This document shows, one piece after another, positions 51,447-60,958 of a stretch of 63,194 nt of DNA. Source of the DNA: CADEDV01 sp036383515 (GTDB lineage Bacteria > Bacteroidota > Bacteroidia > Chitinophagales > Chitinophagaceae); the NCBI GenBank assembly GCA_036383515.1, contig DASVOE010000123.1, forward strand, positions 1 to 63,194, given 5' to 3'. The position numbers and the translations under genes are program-made. The notes under the pieces are model-generated. The model worked only from the letters and a program-made list of their open reading frames with translations. It had not been told where the DNA came from and searched no databases. Every line of letters begins with the position of its first letter. The first letter of the stretch is position 1.

Positions 51447-53126
51447 TTATCCTTTTACTTTAGGCTTTACGGTTGACTTCACAACCGGTTTTACAGTCTT
51501 GTTACGTTCACCTTTTAAGGTAGATGCTAACTTCATGGCTTCATAAGCATTTACGATGCCACCATATTTGCTGATATCAGAAAGATTTACTTCTTCACCT
51601 GTTCCGGGATCTTTTACTTTCATCGGAACTTTTTGTGAAGATTTTTCAATTACCATCTTCACCTGTTGTGCACTGAGATTAGGATAGTATTCCAGTATTA
51701 ATGCAGCAAGACCCGCTACTACCGGTGAAGCCATACTGGTTCCCTGCAAATTCTGGTAAGTATTCCCACCAGGTACTGTTGCATATATTTTTACACCGGG
51801 AGCAAATACATCTACTTCCTTTTTGCCATAGTTAGAAAAATTGGCAGTAAGGCTATTACCTTTTTCGTTGTTCGGTCCACTGGCCCCAACTGTGATCCAG
51901 TTACTGGCTCTTTTAGCATCTTTTACAAAAACAGGAGAGGGGTAATTAAAACTGGTATCAATATTCTTGGCGTCATTGCCGGCAGCATGTACCAGTAACA
52001 CGCCTTTACTCTCAGCATATTTTACAGCGTCATCCACCCATTGTTTTTCGGGAGAATAACCTTTGCCAAAACTCATATTGACAACCTGTGCGCCATTATC
52101 TACAGCGTAGCGAATAGCCAATGCAATGTCTTTATCATGCTCATCTCCATCGGGCACAGCACGGATCATCATGATCTTTACATTATCAGCCACTCCATCC
52201 ATTCCAACGCCATTGTTCCGTGCAGCCGCAATAATTCCGGAAACGTGGGTGCCATGCAGCGCCGACTTGTTACTTACCTGCACATTTCCATTTCCATAAA
52301 ACTTATCATTGAAATCAGTATAATTATCTTTTACAATATCATCGCGATAATTTTCCGGCGCTTTTTCGGAAGCTTCCATTTTAGTCAGATCGCCTTCGAG
52401 CTGATCAAGTATCTGCTGGTTGGTGATCTCTTCTGTATCATTCATTTTGCAAATATTCAACAGTATATCTCTTGTTGTTTTTGCAGAATTATTGCCGGTA
52501 GAATAAGACGAAAGATCTTTACAACTATATTCATCTTTTTTAAGATCGACACGAATAACGGAGTCGCCCATCTTCATCGTCTTTGACATCTTTTTTAACT
52601 GGGTATATTCCAATGGATTTACTTCACCTACAATCTCTTCTTTGGAACGCTTCCACATTTCAAATTCAAACCTGTCTTCTTTAGAAAGTTTGTCTTCGTC
52701 CACCTCTTTGCCTTCCCATTTGCTTTTGAAACGATGATAAACCCGTGCTGATTCGTAAGAATCTTTCTCTACGTTTTTACTGCCGTCACGGCTACCGATA
52801 AAATTCCAGCCATTGATATCATCTACATATCCATTCTTATCATCATCAATACCATTGCCGGGAATTTCTTTTGGATTTTGCCAGAGTACTGATTTCAGGT
52901 CTTCATGGGTTGTATCAATTCCTGAATCAATAACAGCTACAATAACTGTTTTGCTTTTTAGCTTTTTCGATTTTGCAAATTCATACGCTTTGTCAACACT
53001 GATGCCATAATAACCACTGGATTGATCAAGTAAATGCCAGCCTTTGGGAGTTTCCTGGGCCAGCATTGCAATGGATAACAACAAGCTGATCGTTAAAAGA
53101 TAGGTACGGTTCAATAATCTATTCAT
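51447..53126 (-). CDS. S8 subtilisin-like peptidase with a large insertion
   Basis: A secreted 559-residue serine protease. The signal peptide covers about 1-23 (SLLLSIAMLAQE). The catalytic triad is Asp67 (VIAVIDSGID), His291 (LHGTHVSGIIAA) and Ser464 (GTSMASPVVAG), with the oxyanion Asn near 384. About 220 residues lie between Asp and His, against roughly 30 in subtilisin, so a large charged helical insertion (about 110-280) is present. No T9SS tail is seen. The longer start is upstream of the promoter and is rejected. Confidence 0.92.
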   Translation of the reverse strand: MNRLLNRTYLLTISLLLSIAMLAQETPKGWHLLDQSSGYYGISVDKAYEFAKSKKLKSKTVIVAVIDSGIDTTHEDLKSVLWQNPKEIPGNGIDDDKNGYVDDINGWNFIGSRDGSKNVEKDSYESARVYHRFKSKWEGKEVDEDKLSKEDRFEFEMWKRSKEEIVGEVNPLEYTQLKKMSKTMKMGDSVIRVDLKKDEYSCKDLSSYSTGNNSAKTTRDILLNICKMNDTEEITNQQILDQLEGDLTKMEASEKAPENYRDDIVKDNYTDFNDKFYGNGNVQVSNKSALHGTHVSGIIAAARNNGVGMDGVADNVKIMMIRAVPDGDEHDKDIALAIRYAVDNGAQVVNMSFGKGYSPEKQWVDDAVKYAESKGVLLVHAAGNDAKNIDTSFNYPSPVFVKDAKRASNWITVGASGPNNEKGNSLTANFSNYGKKEVDVFAPGVKIYATVPGGNTYQNLQGTSMASPVVAGLAALILEYYPNLSAQQVKMVIEKSSQKVPMKVKDPGTGEEVNLSDISKYGGIVNAYEAMKLASTLKGERNKTVKPVVKSTVKPKVKG

Positions 53127-53161
53127 GTGGGTCAATTTTATTACAAATTTGCTGAAGGCCG

Positions 53162-53169
53162 CAAAATTA
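53162..53169 (-). promoter_or_regulatory. Promoter -7 element of the subtilase gene
   Basis: TAATTTTG on the minus strand is an exact TAnnTTTG match, 35 bases before the chosen start; it excludes the upstream alternative ATG. Confidence 0.45.
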
Positions 53170-53199
53170 GGGATTACCATTCATACATTTTATGCAAAT

Positions 53200-53235
53200 A
53201 AAAACCCCTGCTTTACTGATAAAGCAGGGGTTTTT
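53200..53235. terminator. Terminator after the OmpA/TSP3 gene
   Basis: AAAAACCCCTGCTTT (53200-53214) pairs perfectly with AAAGCAGGGGTTTTT (53221-53235), with a 6-base loop. Confidence 0.92.
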
Positions 53236-53264
53236 GGAAATATTTTGACGCATAACTGACACAA

Positions 53265-54764
53265 TTAGTTGCTCACCTTTAATTCAACCCGACGATTTTG
53301 TGCTTTTTCAGCTTCGGTGACCCCCTTATTCAACGGTTGATCAGGGCCAAAGCCTTTTGCCGTTAACCGGGAACCATCAATGCCTTGTGATACCAGGTAT
53401 GCTTTTACAGTTTCTGCTCTCGCATTGGAAAGTTTGACGTTGGCAGCATACGTGCCATCCGTACTCGTATGTCCTTCGATCATCAGCTGTAATTCAGGAT
53501 TTGCTTTTAAAATGGTTACTACTTCATTCAATACACTAAAAGATGCAGGCAAAAGATCTGCCTTACTGAATTTAAATTGAATTCTTTTTGCTGCATAGTT
53601 CACTTTCTCAATGATCTCTTTCTTTATTTCTTCAGGACAACCATTCTTTTCTTTTATTCCGGGAACTGAAGGACATTTATCCTCCTCATCATTTACGCCA
53701 TCACCATCGGTATCAGGAACAGGACATCCATCGTACCTTCCCAATCCCGGTACAGTTGGACATTTATCATCTTCATCATTAATGCCATCCTTATCGGTAT
53801 CTATAAGCGGGCAACCGTCAAGTCTTGCTAATCCCGGTGTGTCAGGGCATTTATCTTTATCATCATTTACACCATCATTGTCTTTATCGAGGATAGGGCA
53901 ACCTTTATTGGCCAGTGTGCCTGCCACATCCGGACATAGATCATCTTTATCAGCAATACCATCCGCATCTTTATCCGGACAACCTTTGGTAAGGGCAGGT
54001 CCTGCTACATCCGGACAGTTATCAATATCATCAGTAATGCCATCCTTGTCTTTATCTTTTATTTTCTTTTCCAGTTCTACTGGTTTGCCAATAAATATTC
54101 CAATAGTGCCGCCAATCAATTGATGCTTAAACGAACCGGTATAATCTTTTGCCTGGTAAAAGTCGTTTAATCCACGGCTATAATTGGCAGTAATGAATAC
54201 ACGGCCAAATTCAAAACCTGCCAGGCCATTTACTCCATAATTTATCACCTTGTATTTACCTGGCGCATCACCCACCGGCAGATCCTGGTTTTCTTCGGAT
54301 TCAAAAAAACTATTGGCGCCAAAAGTTTCAGACGTTTCTTTCCCATTGTAGAAAAGCGAAAGATAGGGGCCGCCGCCTATAATGAATTTTGTTTTTTTAC
54401 TCACGTTGAATTTATAAACAAGATTCAATGGGATATCAATATAATTAATGAACTGTTTACGGATTTGATAAACGTCACCATTGATGGTAGTAGTGCTATC
54501 CGCATATTTTCGCCCTTTATTAAATAATAAAACACCCGGCTGAAAAGACAATTTAGAAGTAGCAGAAAAAGGAATATCTGCTATAAAACCAAAATGTGCA
54601 CCGGTTCGTGGTGAATAACCCTTCTTATAATCTTCAAAGCCTGCAAGATTATTTTCTTCGAGCACATCAGCCTGGTGAATTCCACCTGCGATAGCGATAC
54701 GTAATTGTGAGTGAGAATATAGAGTGCTTGCAAAAAGTAGGATGACGAGGATAATTCCTTTCAT
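53265..54764 (-). CDS. OmpA-family protein with beta-barrel and thrombospondin type 3 repeats
   Basis: A 499-residue outer-membrane protein starting at MKGIILVILLFAS (signal to about 20). An N-terminal beta-barrel (about 20-245) resembles PorT-type barrels. About five calcium-binding TSP3 repeats follow (about 255-385, DKDGITDDIDNCPD and relatives). The C-terminal OmpA peptidoglycan-binding domain (about 390-495) has IEGHTSTDGTYAANVKLSNA and NRRVELKVSN. It should tie the outer membrane to the cell wall. The 34 residues before this Met read as non-family sequence. Confidence 0.93.
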   Translation of the reverse strand: MKGIILVILLFASTLYSHSQLRIAIAGGIHQADVLEENNLAGFEDYKKGYSPRTGAHFGFIADIPFSATSKLSFQPGVLLFNKGRKYADSTTTINGDVYQIRKQFINYIDIPLNLVYKFNVSKKTKFIIGGGPYLSLFYNGKETSETFGANSFFESEENQDLPVGDAPGKYKVINYGVNGLAGFEFGRVFITANYSRGLNDFYQAKDYTGSFKHQLIGGTIGIFIGKPVELEKKIKDKDKDGITDDIDNCPDVAGPALTKGCPDKDADGIADKDDLCPDVAGTLANKGCPILDKDNDGVNDDKDKCPDTPGLARLDGCPLIDTDKDGINDEDDKCPTVPGLGRYDGCPVPDTDGDGVNDEEDKCPSVPGIKEKNGCPEEIKKEIIEKVNYAAKRIQFKFSKADLLPASFSVLNEVVTILKANPELQLMIEGHTSTDGTYAANVKLSNARAETVKAYLVSQGIDGSRLTAKGFGPDQPLNKGVTEAEKAQNRRVELKVSN

Positions 54765-54935
54765 GGGACCTGTGTTGGGTTTAGTGGATATTGTTTCAGG
54801 TGTAAAAGTTGTAAAAAAAACGCAGAAATCATAGTGATAGTGCCTTGGGGGATGATTATTTCCCACAAATACACGAAGAACACAAGGTTTTTGAGTTAAG
54901 AAGAGTTTTCTTAATGCACTTTATGGAAAATCTTA

Positions 54936-56459
54936 TCAAAGATCAAACTTGATCCCCTGCGCCAACGGTAAGCTTTTGCTGTAATTGATCGTATTGGTTT
55001 GGCGGCGCATATAATTCTTCCAGGCATCACTTCCACTTTCACGGCCACCTCCTGTTTCTTTTTCTCCACCAAAAGCGCCACCTATCTCTGCACCACTGGT
55101 GCCGATGTTTACATTAGCAATACCGCAGTCGCTACCCGTAGTGGAAAGAAACAGTTCTGCTTCCCGGAGATTCAATGTCATGATAGAAGAGGAGAGACCC
55201 TGCGGCACGCCATTCTGAATGGCGATCGCCTCATCAATTGTTTTATATTTCAATAAGTATAAAATGGGAGCAAATGTTTCGTGCTGTACAATACTGTAAC
55301 CGGGTTGTGCTTCTGCTATGCAGGGTTTCACATAACAACCACTTTCATATCCATCACCTGCCAATACGCCCCCTTCCACTACAAAGTTTCCGCCTTCTGC
55401 TTTGCATTTTTTGATAGCCTCTCCGTACATTCTTACAGCATCCTTATCGATTAACGGGCCCACATGATTTTTTTCATCCAATGGATTGCCAATGCGCAAT
55501 TGTTTATAGGCATTTACCAGTTTGTCTTTTATTTTTTCATACACTTCTTCGTGTATCACTAATCGCCTGGTGGTAGTGCAACGCTGACCGGCAGTACCTA
55601 CTGCACCGAATAAAGCACCAGTGATCGCTATATCAAGGTCTGCATCTTTTGAAATGATAATAGCGTTATTGCCTCCCAATTCCAATAATGCTCTACCCAA
55701 CCTTGCACCCACAGCAGCACCTACAGCTTTACCCATCCTGGTAGAACCAGTTGCCGAAACAAGGGGCACCCGCCCATCATTACTCATCCATTCACCTACT
55801 TCACGACCACCAACGATAAGACCACTCACTCCCTCGGGAACATTATTTTTTGAAAATACTTCAGCTACTATATGCTGACAGGCTACACCACATAAAGGAG
55901 TTTTTTCGGAAGGCTTCCAAATGCAAACATCACCACATATCCAGGCAAGCATCGTATTCCAGCTCCATACTGCTACCGGAAAATTAAATGCAGAAATAAT
56001 TCCAACAATACCCAACGGATGCCACTGCTCATACATGCGATGAGATGGCCGTTCGCTATGCATCGTTAATCCATGTAATTGTCTTGACAAGCCTACGGCA
56101 AAATCACAGATATCAATCATCTCCTGCACTTCGCCATAACCCTCCTGCAAACTTTTACCCATTTCATAGGAAACAAGTTTACCCAAAGGTTCTTTATAAT
56201 GACGCAATGCTTCACCGATCTGCCTGACGATTTCGCCACGTTTAGGTGCAGGCCATTGTTTCCATTCTATAAAAGCTTGCTGTGCTTTTGCAATAACTGC
56301 TTCATACGATTCTTTATCTGCAGCGGTAACCGTTCCAATCTTTTTACCATCTACAGGAGAGAAGGAATCAATCATTTCGCCCCTGGTATCTAACCAGTTT
56401 GAGCCGCTACTTACACCTTTGTTTACAGTATCAATCTTCAATGCTTTAAGAAATTCCAT
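54936..56459 (-). CDS. Aldehyde dehydrogenase, ALDH7 (alpha-aminoadipic semialdehyde) type
   Basis: A 507-residue NAD-dependent enzyme most like ALDH7A1/AmaB, which oxidises aminoadipic semialdehyde in lysine breakdown. Motifs are WNTMLAWICGDVCIWKPSEK near 175, the general-base segment LELGGNNAIIIS near 268, and the catalytic Cys in GTAGQRCTTTRRL near 298. A C-terminal FGGEKETGGGRESGSDAWK end is typical of ALDH7. It starts at MEFLKALKID; a longer start lies upstream of the TACCTTTG promoter and is rejected. No other lysine-degradation gene is nearby. Confidence 0.92.
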   Translation of the reverse strand: MEFLKALKIDTVNKGVSSGSNWLDTRGEMIDSFSPVDGKKIGTVTAADKESYEAVIAKAQQAFIEWKQWPAPKRGEIVRQIGEALRHYKEPLGKLVSYEMGKSLQEGYGEVQEMIDICDFAVGLSRQLHGLTMHSERPSHRMYEQWHPLGIVGIISAFNFPVAVWSWNTMLAWICGDVCIWKPSEKTPLCGVACQHIVAEVFSKNNVPEGVSGLIVGGREVGEWMSNDGRVPLVSATGSTRMGKAVGAAVGARLGRALLELGGNNAIIISKDADLDIAITGALFGAVGTAGQRCTTTRRLVIHEEVYEKIKDKLVNAYKQLRIGNPLDEKNHVGPLIDKDAVRMYGEAIKKCKAEGGNFVVEGGVLAGDGYESGCYVKPCIAEAQPGYSIVQHETFAPILYLLKYKTIDEAIAIQNGVPQGLSSSIMTLNLREAELFLSTTGSDCGIANVNIGTSGAEIGGAFGGEKETGGGRESGSDAWKNYMRRQTNTINYSKSLPLAQGIKFDL

Positions 56460-56479
56460 ATAGGCTTTAATTAAGAATG

Positions 56480-56487
56480 CAAAGGTA
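56480..56487 (-). promoter_or_regulatory. Promoter -7 element of the ALDH7 gene
   Basis: TACCTTTG on the minus strand is an exact TAnnTTTG match, 20 bases before the chosen ALDH7 start; it suggests ALDH7 is transcribed apart from panB. Confidence 0.5.
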
Positions 56488-56570
56488 AGAAGAGGAAGGA
56501 AGAAAACGAATGTAACGCTGATATACCAGATCGATTCACACAATGCGATCTCTGAAACTATTCGCCGATA

Positions 56571-57386
56571 TTAATATTGTTCATTATCGTTGGGAAAATC
56601 TTTCTTCTTTACGTCAGTAATATATTGCTGAACGGCATTGGTGGCTTGCTCATGAATGTTAAGATATTGACGCAGAAACCGGGGTTTAAATTCTGTATTA
56701 ATACCGAGCATGTCATGCATTACCAACACCTGGCCATCACAATCACCACCTGCACCAATACCTATTGTAGGTATGGCTAAACTTTCAGAAACTTCTTTTG
56801 CCAATACAGCCGGTATCTTTTCCAACACGATAGCGAAACATCCAGCATCCTGTAGCAATTTTGCATCATTTCTTAACTTATTGGCTTCCTCTTCTTCTTT
56901 TGCTCTTACGGTGTAGGTTCCAAATTTATAAATGGATTGCGGCGTTAATCCAAGATGTCCCATTACAGGAATACCTGCTGAAACAATTTTCCTGATTGAT
57001 TCCAGCGCTTCTTCTCCACCTTCTAACTTAACTGAGTGTCCGCCTGTTTCTTTCATAATACGGATAGCGGATGCTAAAGCAATAGCTGAGTTGGACTGAT
57101 AAGAACCAAAAGGCAAATCCACAACTACCAGGCAACGTTCAACGCCCCGTATTACAGAGCCGGCATGATAGATCATCTGGTCGAGTGTGATCGGCAGGGT
57201 AGTTTCGTGACCTGCCATTACGTTTGAAGCCGAATCACCTACCAGGATTACATCAATACCGGCACCGTCAATAATTTTGGCAAATGAAAAATCGTAAGCT
57301 GTCAACATAGTGATCTTTTCACCAGCCGCTTTCATTTTTTGCAGTGTGTTGGTCGTTACTCTTTTTACCTCTTTATTGACAGACAT
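56571..57386 (-). CDS. panB: 3-methyl-2-oxobutanoate hydroxymethyltransferase
   Basis: First step of pantothenate synthesis: adds a hydroxymethyl group to 2-oxoisovalerate from methylene-tetrahydrofolate. The 271-residue protein has MLTAYDFSFAKIIDGAGID near 25 and VGDSASNVMAGHETTLPI near 50. It also has KLEGGEEALESIRKIVSAGI near 118, MGHLGLTPQS near 141 and the Glu in IVLEKIPAVLA near 184. It is the last gene of the leftward run that begins with panC, 37 bases after ppx. Confidence 0.95.
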   Translation of the reverse strand: MSVNKEVKRVTTNTLQKMKAAGEKITMLTAYDFSFAKIIDGAGIDVILVGDSASNVMAGHETTLPITLDQMIYHAGSVIRGVERCLVVVDLPFGSYQSNSAIALASAIRIMKETGGHSVKLEGGEEALESIRKIVSAGIPVMGHLGLTPQSIYKFGTYTVRAKEEEEANKLRNDAKLLQDAGCFAIVLEKIPAVLAKEVSESLAIPTIGIGAGGDCDGQVLVMHDMLGINTEFKPRFLRQYLNIHEQATNAVQQYITDVKKKDFPNDNEQY

Positions 57387-57423
57387 GTATTCGATTTTAA
57401 AATTTTATTTCTTCTTTGTCATC

Positions 57424-58320
57424 TTATACTTCAATTTCTTTCAACTTCACTTCTTCATATAATGTTTGGATCAATCCATCCGCCAAACCGATCTTGGGGA
57501 CAAATATTTCCTGGGCATCGGCCCATCGCATCACATTGATATAAATAAGTAATGCAGGAACAATCACATCAGCACGATCTTCACGCAGTTTATATAAACT
57601 CATTCGCTGCGGAAGCGACATAGTGCTGAACTCCTTGTAATAATCGCGGAGCAGGTCAAGTGAAAGCGGTTTGCCTTCTTTTCTTTTCGAGATGGAAAAT
57701 ATCTTGTTGATGTTACCGCCGGAACCGATAGCTGTTACATGATGGTACCCTTTGGTTTTAACCCGGATGAATTCTTTCATTTCATCCCAAAGCGATTCTG
57801 TCACCTGGTTTTTTAATAACCGGATAGTGCCGATATTAAATGATTCTTTAAATATAAGTTTACCATCGCTAAAGAAGGTGAGCTCTGTACTTCCACCACC
57901 TACATCAATATAGAGATATGATTCATCCCTGGTCATATTTTCAGCCACATGATTTTCGTAAATAAAAGACGCTTCTTCCTGCCCGCTGATGATCTGTATC
58001 TGGATACCTGTTTCTGCTTTTACTTTTTTAATGATCTCAGCGCCATTCATTGCATCCCGCATGGCAGAAGTAGCACAGGCTTTCAGGTGCTTCACTTCAT
58101 ATACATCCAGCAATAGCTTGTATGATTTTATTGTTTTGATGATCTTTTCTACTTTGGCAGGCGATATCACTCCTTTATCAAATACATCAAAACCCAAACG
58201 AAGGGGAACACGGACAAGGGCGGTCTTTAAAAATTCAGGCCGTTCCTGTAAGCCGGGAATTACATCACTGATTAATAATCTTGCTGCGTTACTTCCGATA
58301 TCAATGGCTGCCAGTCTCAC
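57424..58320 (-). CDS. Ppx/GppA-family exopolyphosphatase (short form)
   Basis: Hydrolyses terminal phosphate from polyphosphate or pppGpp. The 298-residue protein holds only the two actin-like Ppx/GppA domains: RLAAIDIGSNAARLLISDV near 2 and the phosphate loop YIDVGGGSTELTFFSDG near 137. The C-terminal HD-like domain found in E. coli Ppx (513 residues) is absent. It overlaps ppk1 by 20 bases, so polyphosphate synthesis and breakdown are co-expressed. Confidence 0.92.
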   Translation of the reverse strand: MRLAAIDIGSNAARLLISDVIPGLQERPEFLKTALVRVPLRLGFDVFDKGVISPAKVEKIIKTIKSYKLLLDVYEVKHLKACATSAMRDAMNGAEIIKKVKAETGIQIQIISGQEEASFIYENHVAENMTRDESYLYIDVGGGSTELTFFSDGKLIFKESFNIGTIRLLKNQVTESLWDEMKEFIRVKTKGYHHVTAIGSGGNINKIFSISKRKEGKPLSLDLLRDYYKEFSTMSLPQRMSLYKLREDRADVIVPALLIYINVMRWADAQEIFVPKIGLADGLIQTLYEEVKLKEIEV

Positions 58321-60385
58321 TTGGGGTCAATGTTTTTTTGTACAGGTAATTATAGGTTTCAACCTGTGAACGGATCTTTTTCCGGGTGGTTTTCACATAT
58401 TCGTTATTCAAATCGTTATCAAGCCATCTTGCCTTTACATTGTCCTGCAACTGTATATTCAGTATATCTTTCAACTCCTGTTTTAGTTCTTCATCATATA
58501 TCGGGCAAGTAGCTTCCACACGGTGTTCCAGGTTTCTTAACATCCAGTCGGCCGAAGATATATAAACTTTTTCTTTGCCCCTGTTGTGAAATACCCACAC
58601 CCGTGCATGTTCAAGATATTCATCAATGATACTGATAGCTCTTATAGGTTGTCTGAATTTTTTATTCTCCGACCGCAAGCAAAAAATGCCGCGAACAATC
58701 AAACGGATCGGAACACCGGCTCTCGCAGCTTCATACAGTTTTTGAATCATGTCATTATCGGAGAGAGAATTCATTTTTAAAGTAATGCCACAGGGTTTTC
58801 TTTTTTTAGCACTCTTTATTTCCTCATCAACCAGCTTAAGCATTTCTGTTTTTAAAAAATGAGGACTTGGAATAATCGACTTGCAATCTTTTAAAACGGA
58901 GAGCCCCCATTTGGGCTGTTCAAGATAACTGAAGATGCGGGCCACATCGGCCATGATCTTTGGATTGGAGGTTAACAGGCAATGATCGCCATATACTCTT
59001 GATGTTTTTTCATTGAGGTTACCGGTACTTACAAAGCCATAATGTATTTGTGCATCTTTCGATTTTTTCCGGATCAGGCACATCTTGGAATGTATTTTCA
59101 TATCCGGGATCTCGATCAGCACTTTGGCGCCTTCTTCTTCCAGCCTGTTCTTCCATTCAATGTTTGCTTCTTCCTCGAACCGGGCACGAAGTTCCAGCAT
59201 CACTACTACTTCCTTTCCATTCCGTGCTGCATTGATCAACGCATTAATGATCTTGGATTGTTGTGCCAGGCGGTAACAGGTGATCTTGATAGAAATGACA
59301 TCCGGATCAAAAGCAGCTTCCCGTATCAAATCGATCAACGGTGTAAATGAATGGTAGGGGAAATGAAGCATGATATCTCTTTCCAGCACTACTTCAGATA
59401 CCCGGCGCTCCAGCAGTAGCGGGTGATCAAATGGTTTTTTCCGGTGTTTCTTGTCTTTGAATATTTCCGGGAAATCCATAAAGTGCCGGAAGTTATGGAT
59501 ACGTCCACCCGGAATAAGATTATCTCTTTTAGTAAGATTCAAACGACGGATCAGGTATTCCAGCAAACCCGGATCTATTTCACGGTCATACACGAAACGA
59601 ACAGGTTTACCTTTTCTCCTGTTCTTCAATCCTTTTTCAATCTTCTGAATAATATTAGTTGAAATATCATTGTCAATATCGATTTCAGCATCACGGGTCA
59701 CTTTAAAAATATGCGACTGGTACTGATCGTAACCGAAGTAAGAAAATATATCCGGCAGGTTAAAACGAATGACATCTTCCAGCAGAATGATATGCTGTTC
59801 GTCGGGTTTGGAAGGCAATATTAAAAACCTTCCCAGCACCCGGCTTGGTATTTCTATCAATGCATATTTCTTTTTCAATGCACTTTCTTTCTTCCACATT
59901 ACTACAGCCAGGTAAATAGACTTATCCCGCAGGTTGGGAAAATCAGGTATGTTTTCGATCATCAGCGGAATCAGGTTCTGGCTCACTTCTTCTTCATAAT
60001 AGTTGCTGACAAATTCTTGTTGTTCGTGGGTAAGTTCTTTTTCTGTTTTCAGGAAGATTTTCTGTTCGTTCAGTTTTTTCAATACATCTTCCCATATACG
60101 GTTAAACTCGCCCTGTTGATTCAATACGATCATCTGTATCTCATCCAATATCTGTTGCGGATCTTCTTCGAGGTGCATATTGGCTTTATGGCCAAACTTG
60201 ATCATTCTTTTTAAAGTAGCTACTCTAACCCTGAAAAACTCATCCATGTTATTCGAAAAAATACCCAGAAAACGGATACGTTCCCGTAATGGCACCGAAG
60301 GATCGCCAGCTTCCTGCAATACTCTTGCATTAAAAGAAAGCCAACTGATATCTCTTGCTATTGTTTTAGGCTTGTTCGGTTCCAT
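58301..60385 (-). CDS. ppk1: Polyphosphate kinase 1
   Basis: Makes polyphosphate from ATP. The 694-residue protein has the four PPK1 domains: N (about 1-110, ISWLSFNARVLQEAGD) and middle (about 120-310). C1 includes FPYHSFTPLIDLIREAAFDP near 345, and C2 includes the phospholipase-D-like pair KMCLIRKKSKDAQIHYGFVS near 428 with the catalytic His on its N-terminal side and LEHRVEATCPIYDEEL near 633. It overlaps downstream ppx by 20 bases. Confidence 0.95.
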   Translation of the reverse strand: MEPNKPKTIARDISWLSFNARVLQEAGDPSVPLRERIRFLGIFSNNMDEFFRVRVATLKRMIKFGHKANMHLEEDPQQILDEIQMIVLNQQGEFNRIWEDVLKKLNEQKIFLKTEKELTHEQQEFVSNYYEEEVSQNLIPLMIENIPDFPNLRDKSIYLAVVMWKKESALKKKYALIEIPSRVLGRFLILPSKPDEQHIILLEDVIRFNLPDIFSYFGYDQYQSHIFKVTRDAEIDIDNDISTNIIQKIEKGLKNRRKGKPVRFVYDREIDPGLLEYLIRRLNLTKRDNLIPGGRIHNFRHFMDFPEIFKDKKHRKKPFDHPLLLERRVSEVVLERDIMLHFPYHSFTPLIDLIREAAFDPDVISIKITCYRLAQQSKIINALINAARNGKEVVVMLELRARFEEEANIEWKNRLEEEGAKVLIEIPDMKIHSKMCLIRKKSKDAQIHYGFVSTGNLNEKTSRVYGDHCLLTSNPKIMADVARIFSYLEQPKWGLSVLKDCKSIIPSPHFLKTEMLKLVDEEIKSAKKRKPCGITLKMNSLSDNDMIQKLYEAARAGVPIRLIVRGIFCLRSENKKFRQPIRAISIIDEYLEHARVWVFHNRGKEKVYISSADWMLRNLEHRVEATCPIYDEELKQELKDILNIQLQDNVKARWLDNDLNNEYVKTTRKKIRSQVETYNYLYKKTLTPSETGSH

Positions 60386-60460
60386 AGTAAAATTGTAAAA
60401 GAAATATAAGGTATGAAATTAAGGAAATGGGTAAAAGAGAACGGTTAAGTTTTTCAACCC

Positions 60461-60958
60461 TCAACGATCTGTATTTTTCAGTTGCTCAATAAGAGAGGTA
60501 GTGGAAAAACCTTCGAGAATCGGGTTGATAACTACCCGGCCACCATTAGCAATTACTTCTTTAGCACCGGCAATTTGTTCTATAGTATAATCACCGCCTT
60601 TTACCAACACATCAGGCAGGATCAAGTTGATCAATTCTAACGGTGTATCTTCTTCAAACAGCACAACCGCATCTACTACCACTAAGGATGCCAGCAGCAA
60701 TGCTCTTGCGTCCTGGTTGTTCACCGGCCTGCTATCACCTTTTAATCTTTTTACAGATGCATCTGCATTCAATCCAATTACCAGGAAATCGCCTTCCTTC
60801 GCAGCCTGTGATAATGAAAAAATATGTCCGGAGTGAAGTATATCAAATACACCATTTGTAAAAACGATCTTCTTATCCAATAACCGGAGTTGAGCTATTC
60901 GTTGAATAAGCTGAACTGCAGTTACAATTTTTTGCGGTATAAGATCAGGTCTTTTCAA
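60461..60958 (-). CDS. rfaE2: D-glycero-beta-D-manno-heptose 1-phosphate nucleotidyltransferase (RfaE2)
   Basis: Activates heptose 1-phosphate to ADP- or CDP-heptose for lipopolysaccharide core or related glycans. The 165-residue protein has the nucleotidyltransferase motif FTNGVFDILHSGHIFSLSQA near 33 (HSGH metal/phosphate motif) and LKGDSRPVNNQDARALLLAS near 73. The kinase half found in fused HldE is missing, so this is the stand-alone RfaE2 form. It overlaps the upstream membrane protein by 14 bases. Confidence 0.9.
   Translation of the reverse strand: MKRPDLIPQKIVTAVQLIQRIAQLRLLDKKIVFTNGVFDILHSGHIFSLSQAAKEGDFLVIGLNADASVKRLKGDSRPVNNQDARALLLASLVVVDAVVLFEEDTPLELINLILPDVLVKGGDYTIEQIAGAKEVIANGGRVVINPILEGFSTTSLIEQLKNTDR

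Noticed and set aside
52041..52586. Long open frame (181 codons) on the plus strand opposite the subtilase gene
   Set aside because: It lies wholly antisense to a well-supported subtilase and has no domain, promoter or plausible composition.
53611..54123. Long plus-strand frame opposite the TSP3 repeats of the OmpA gene
   Set aside because: Its Ser/Pro repeats simply mirror the repeated codons of the TSP3 units on the real strand.
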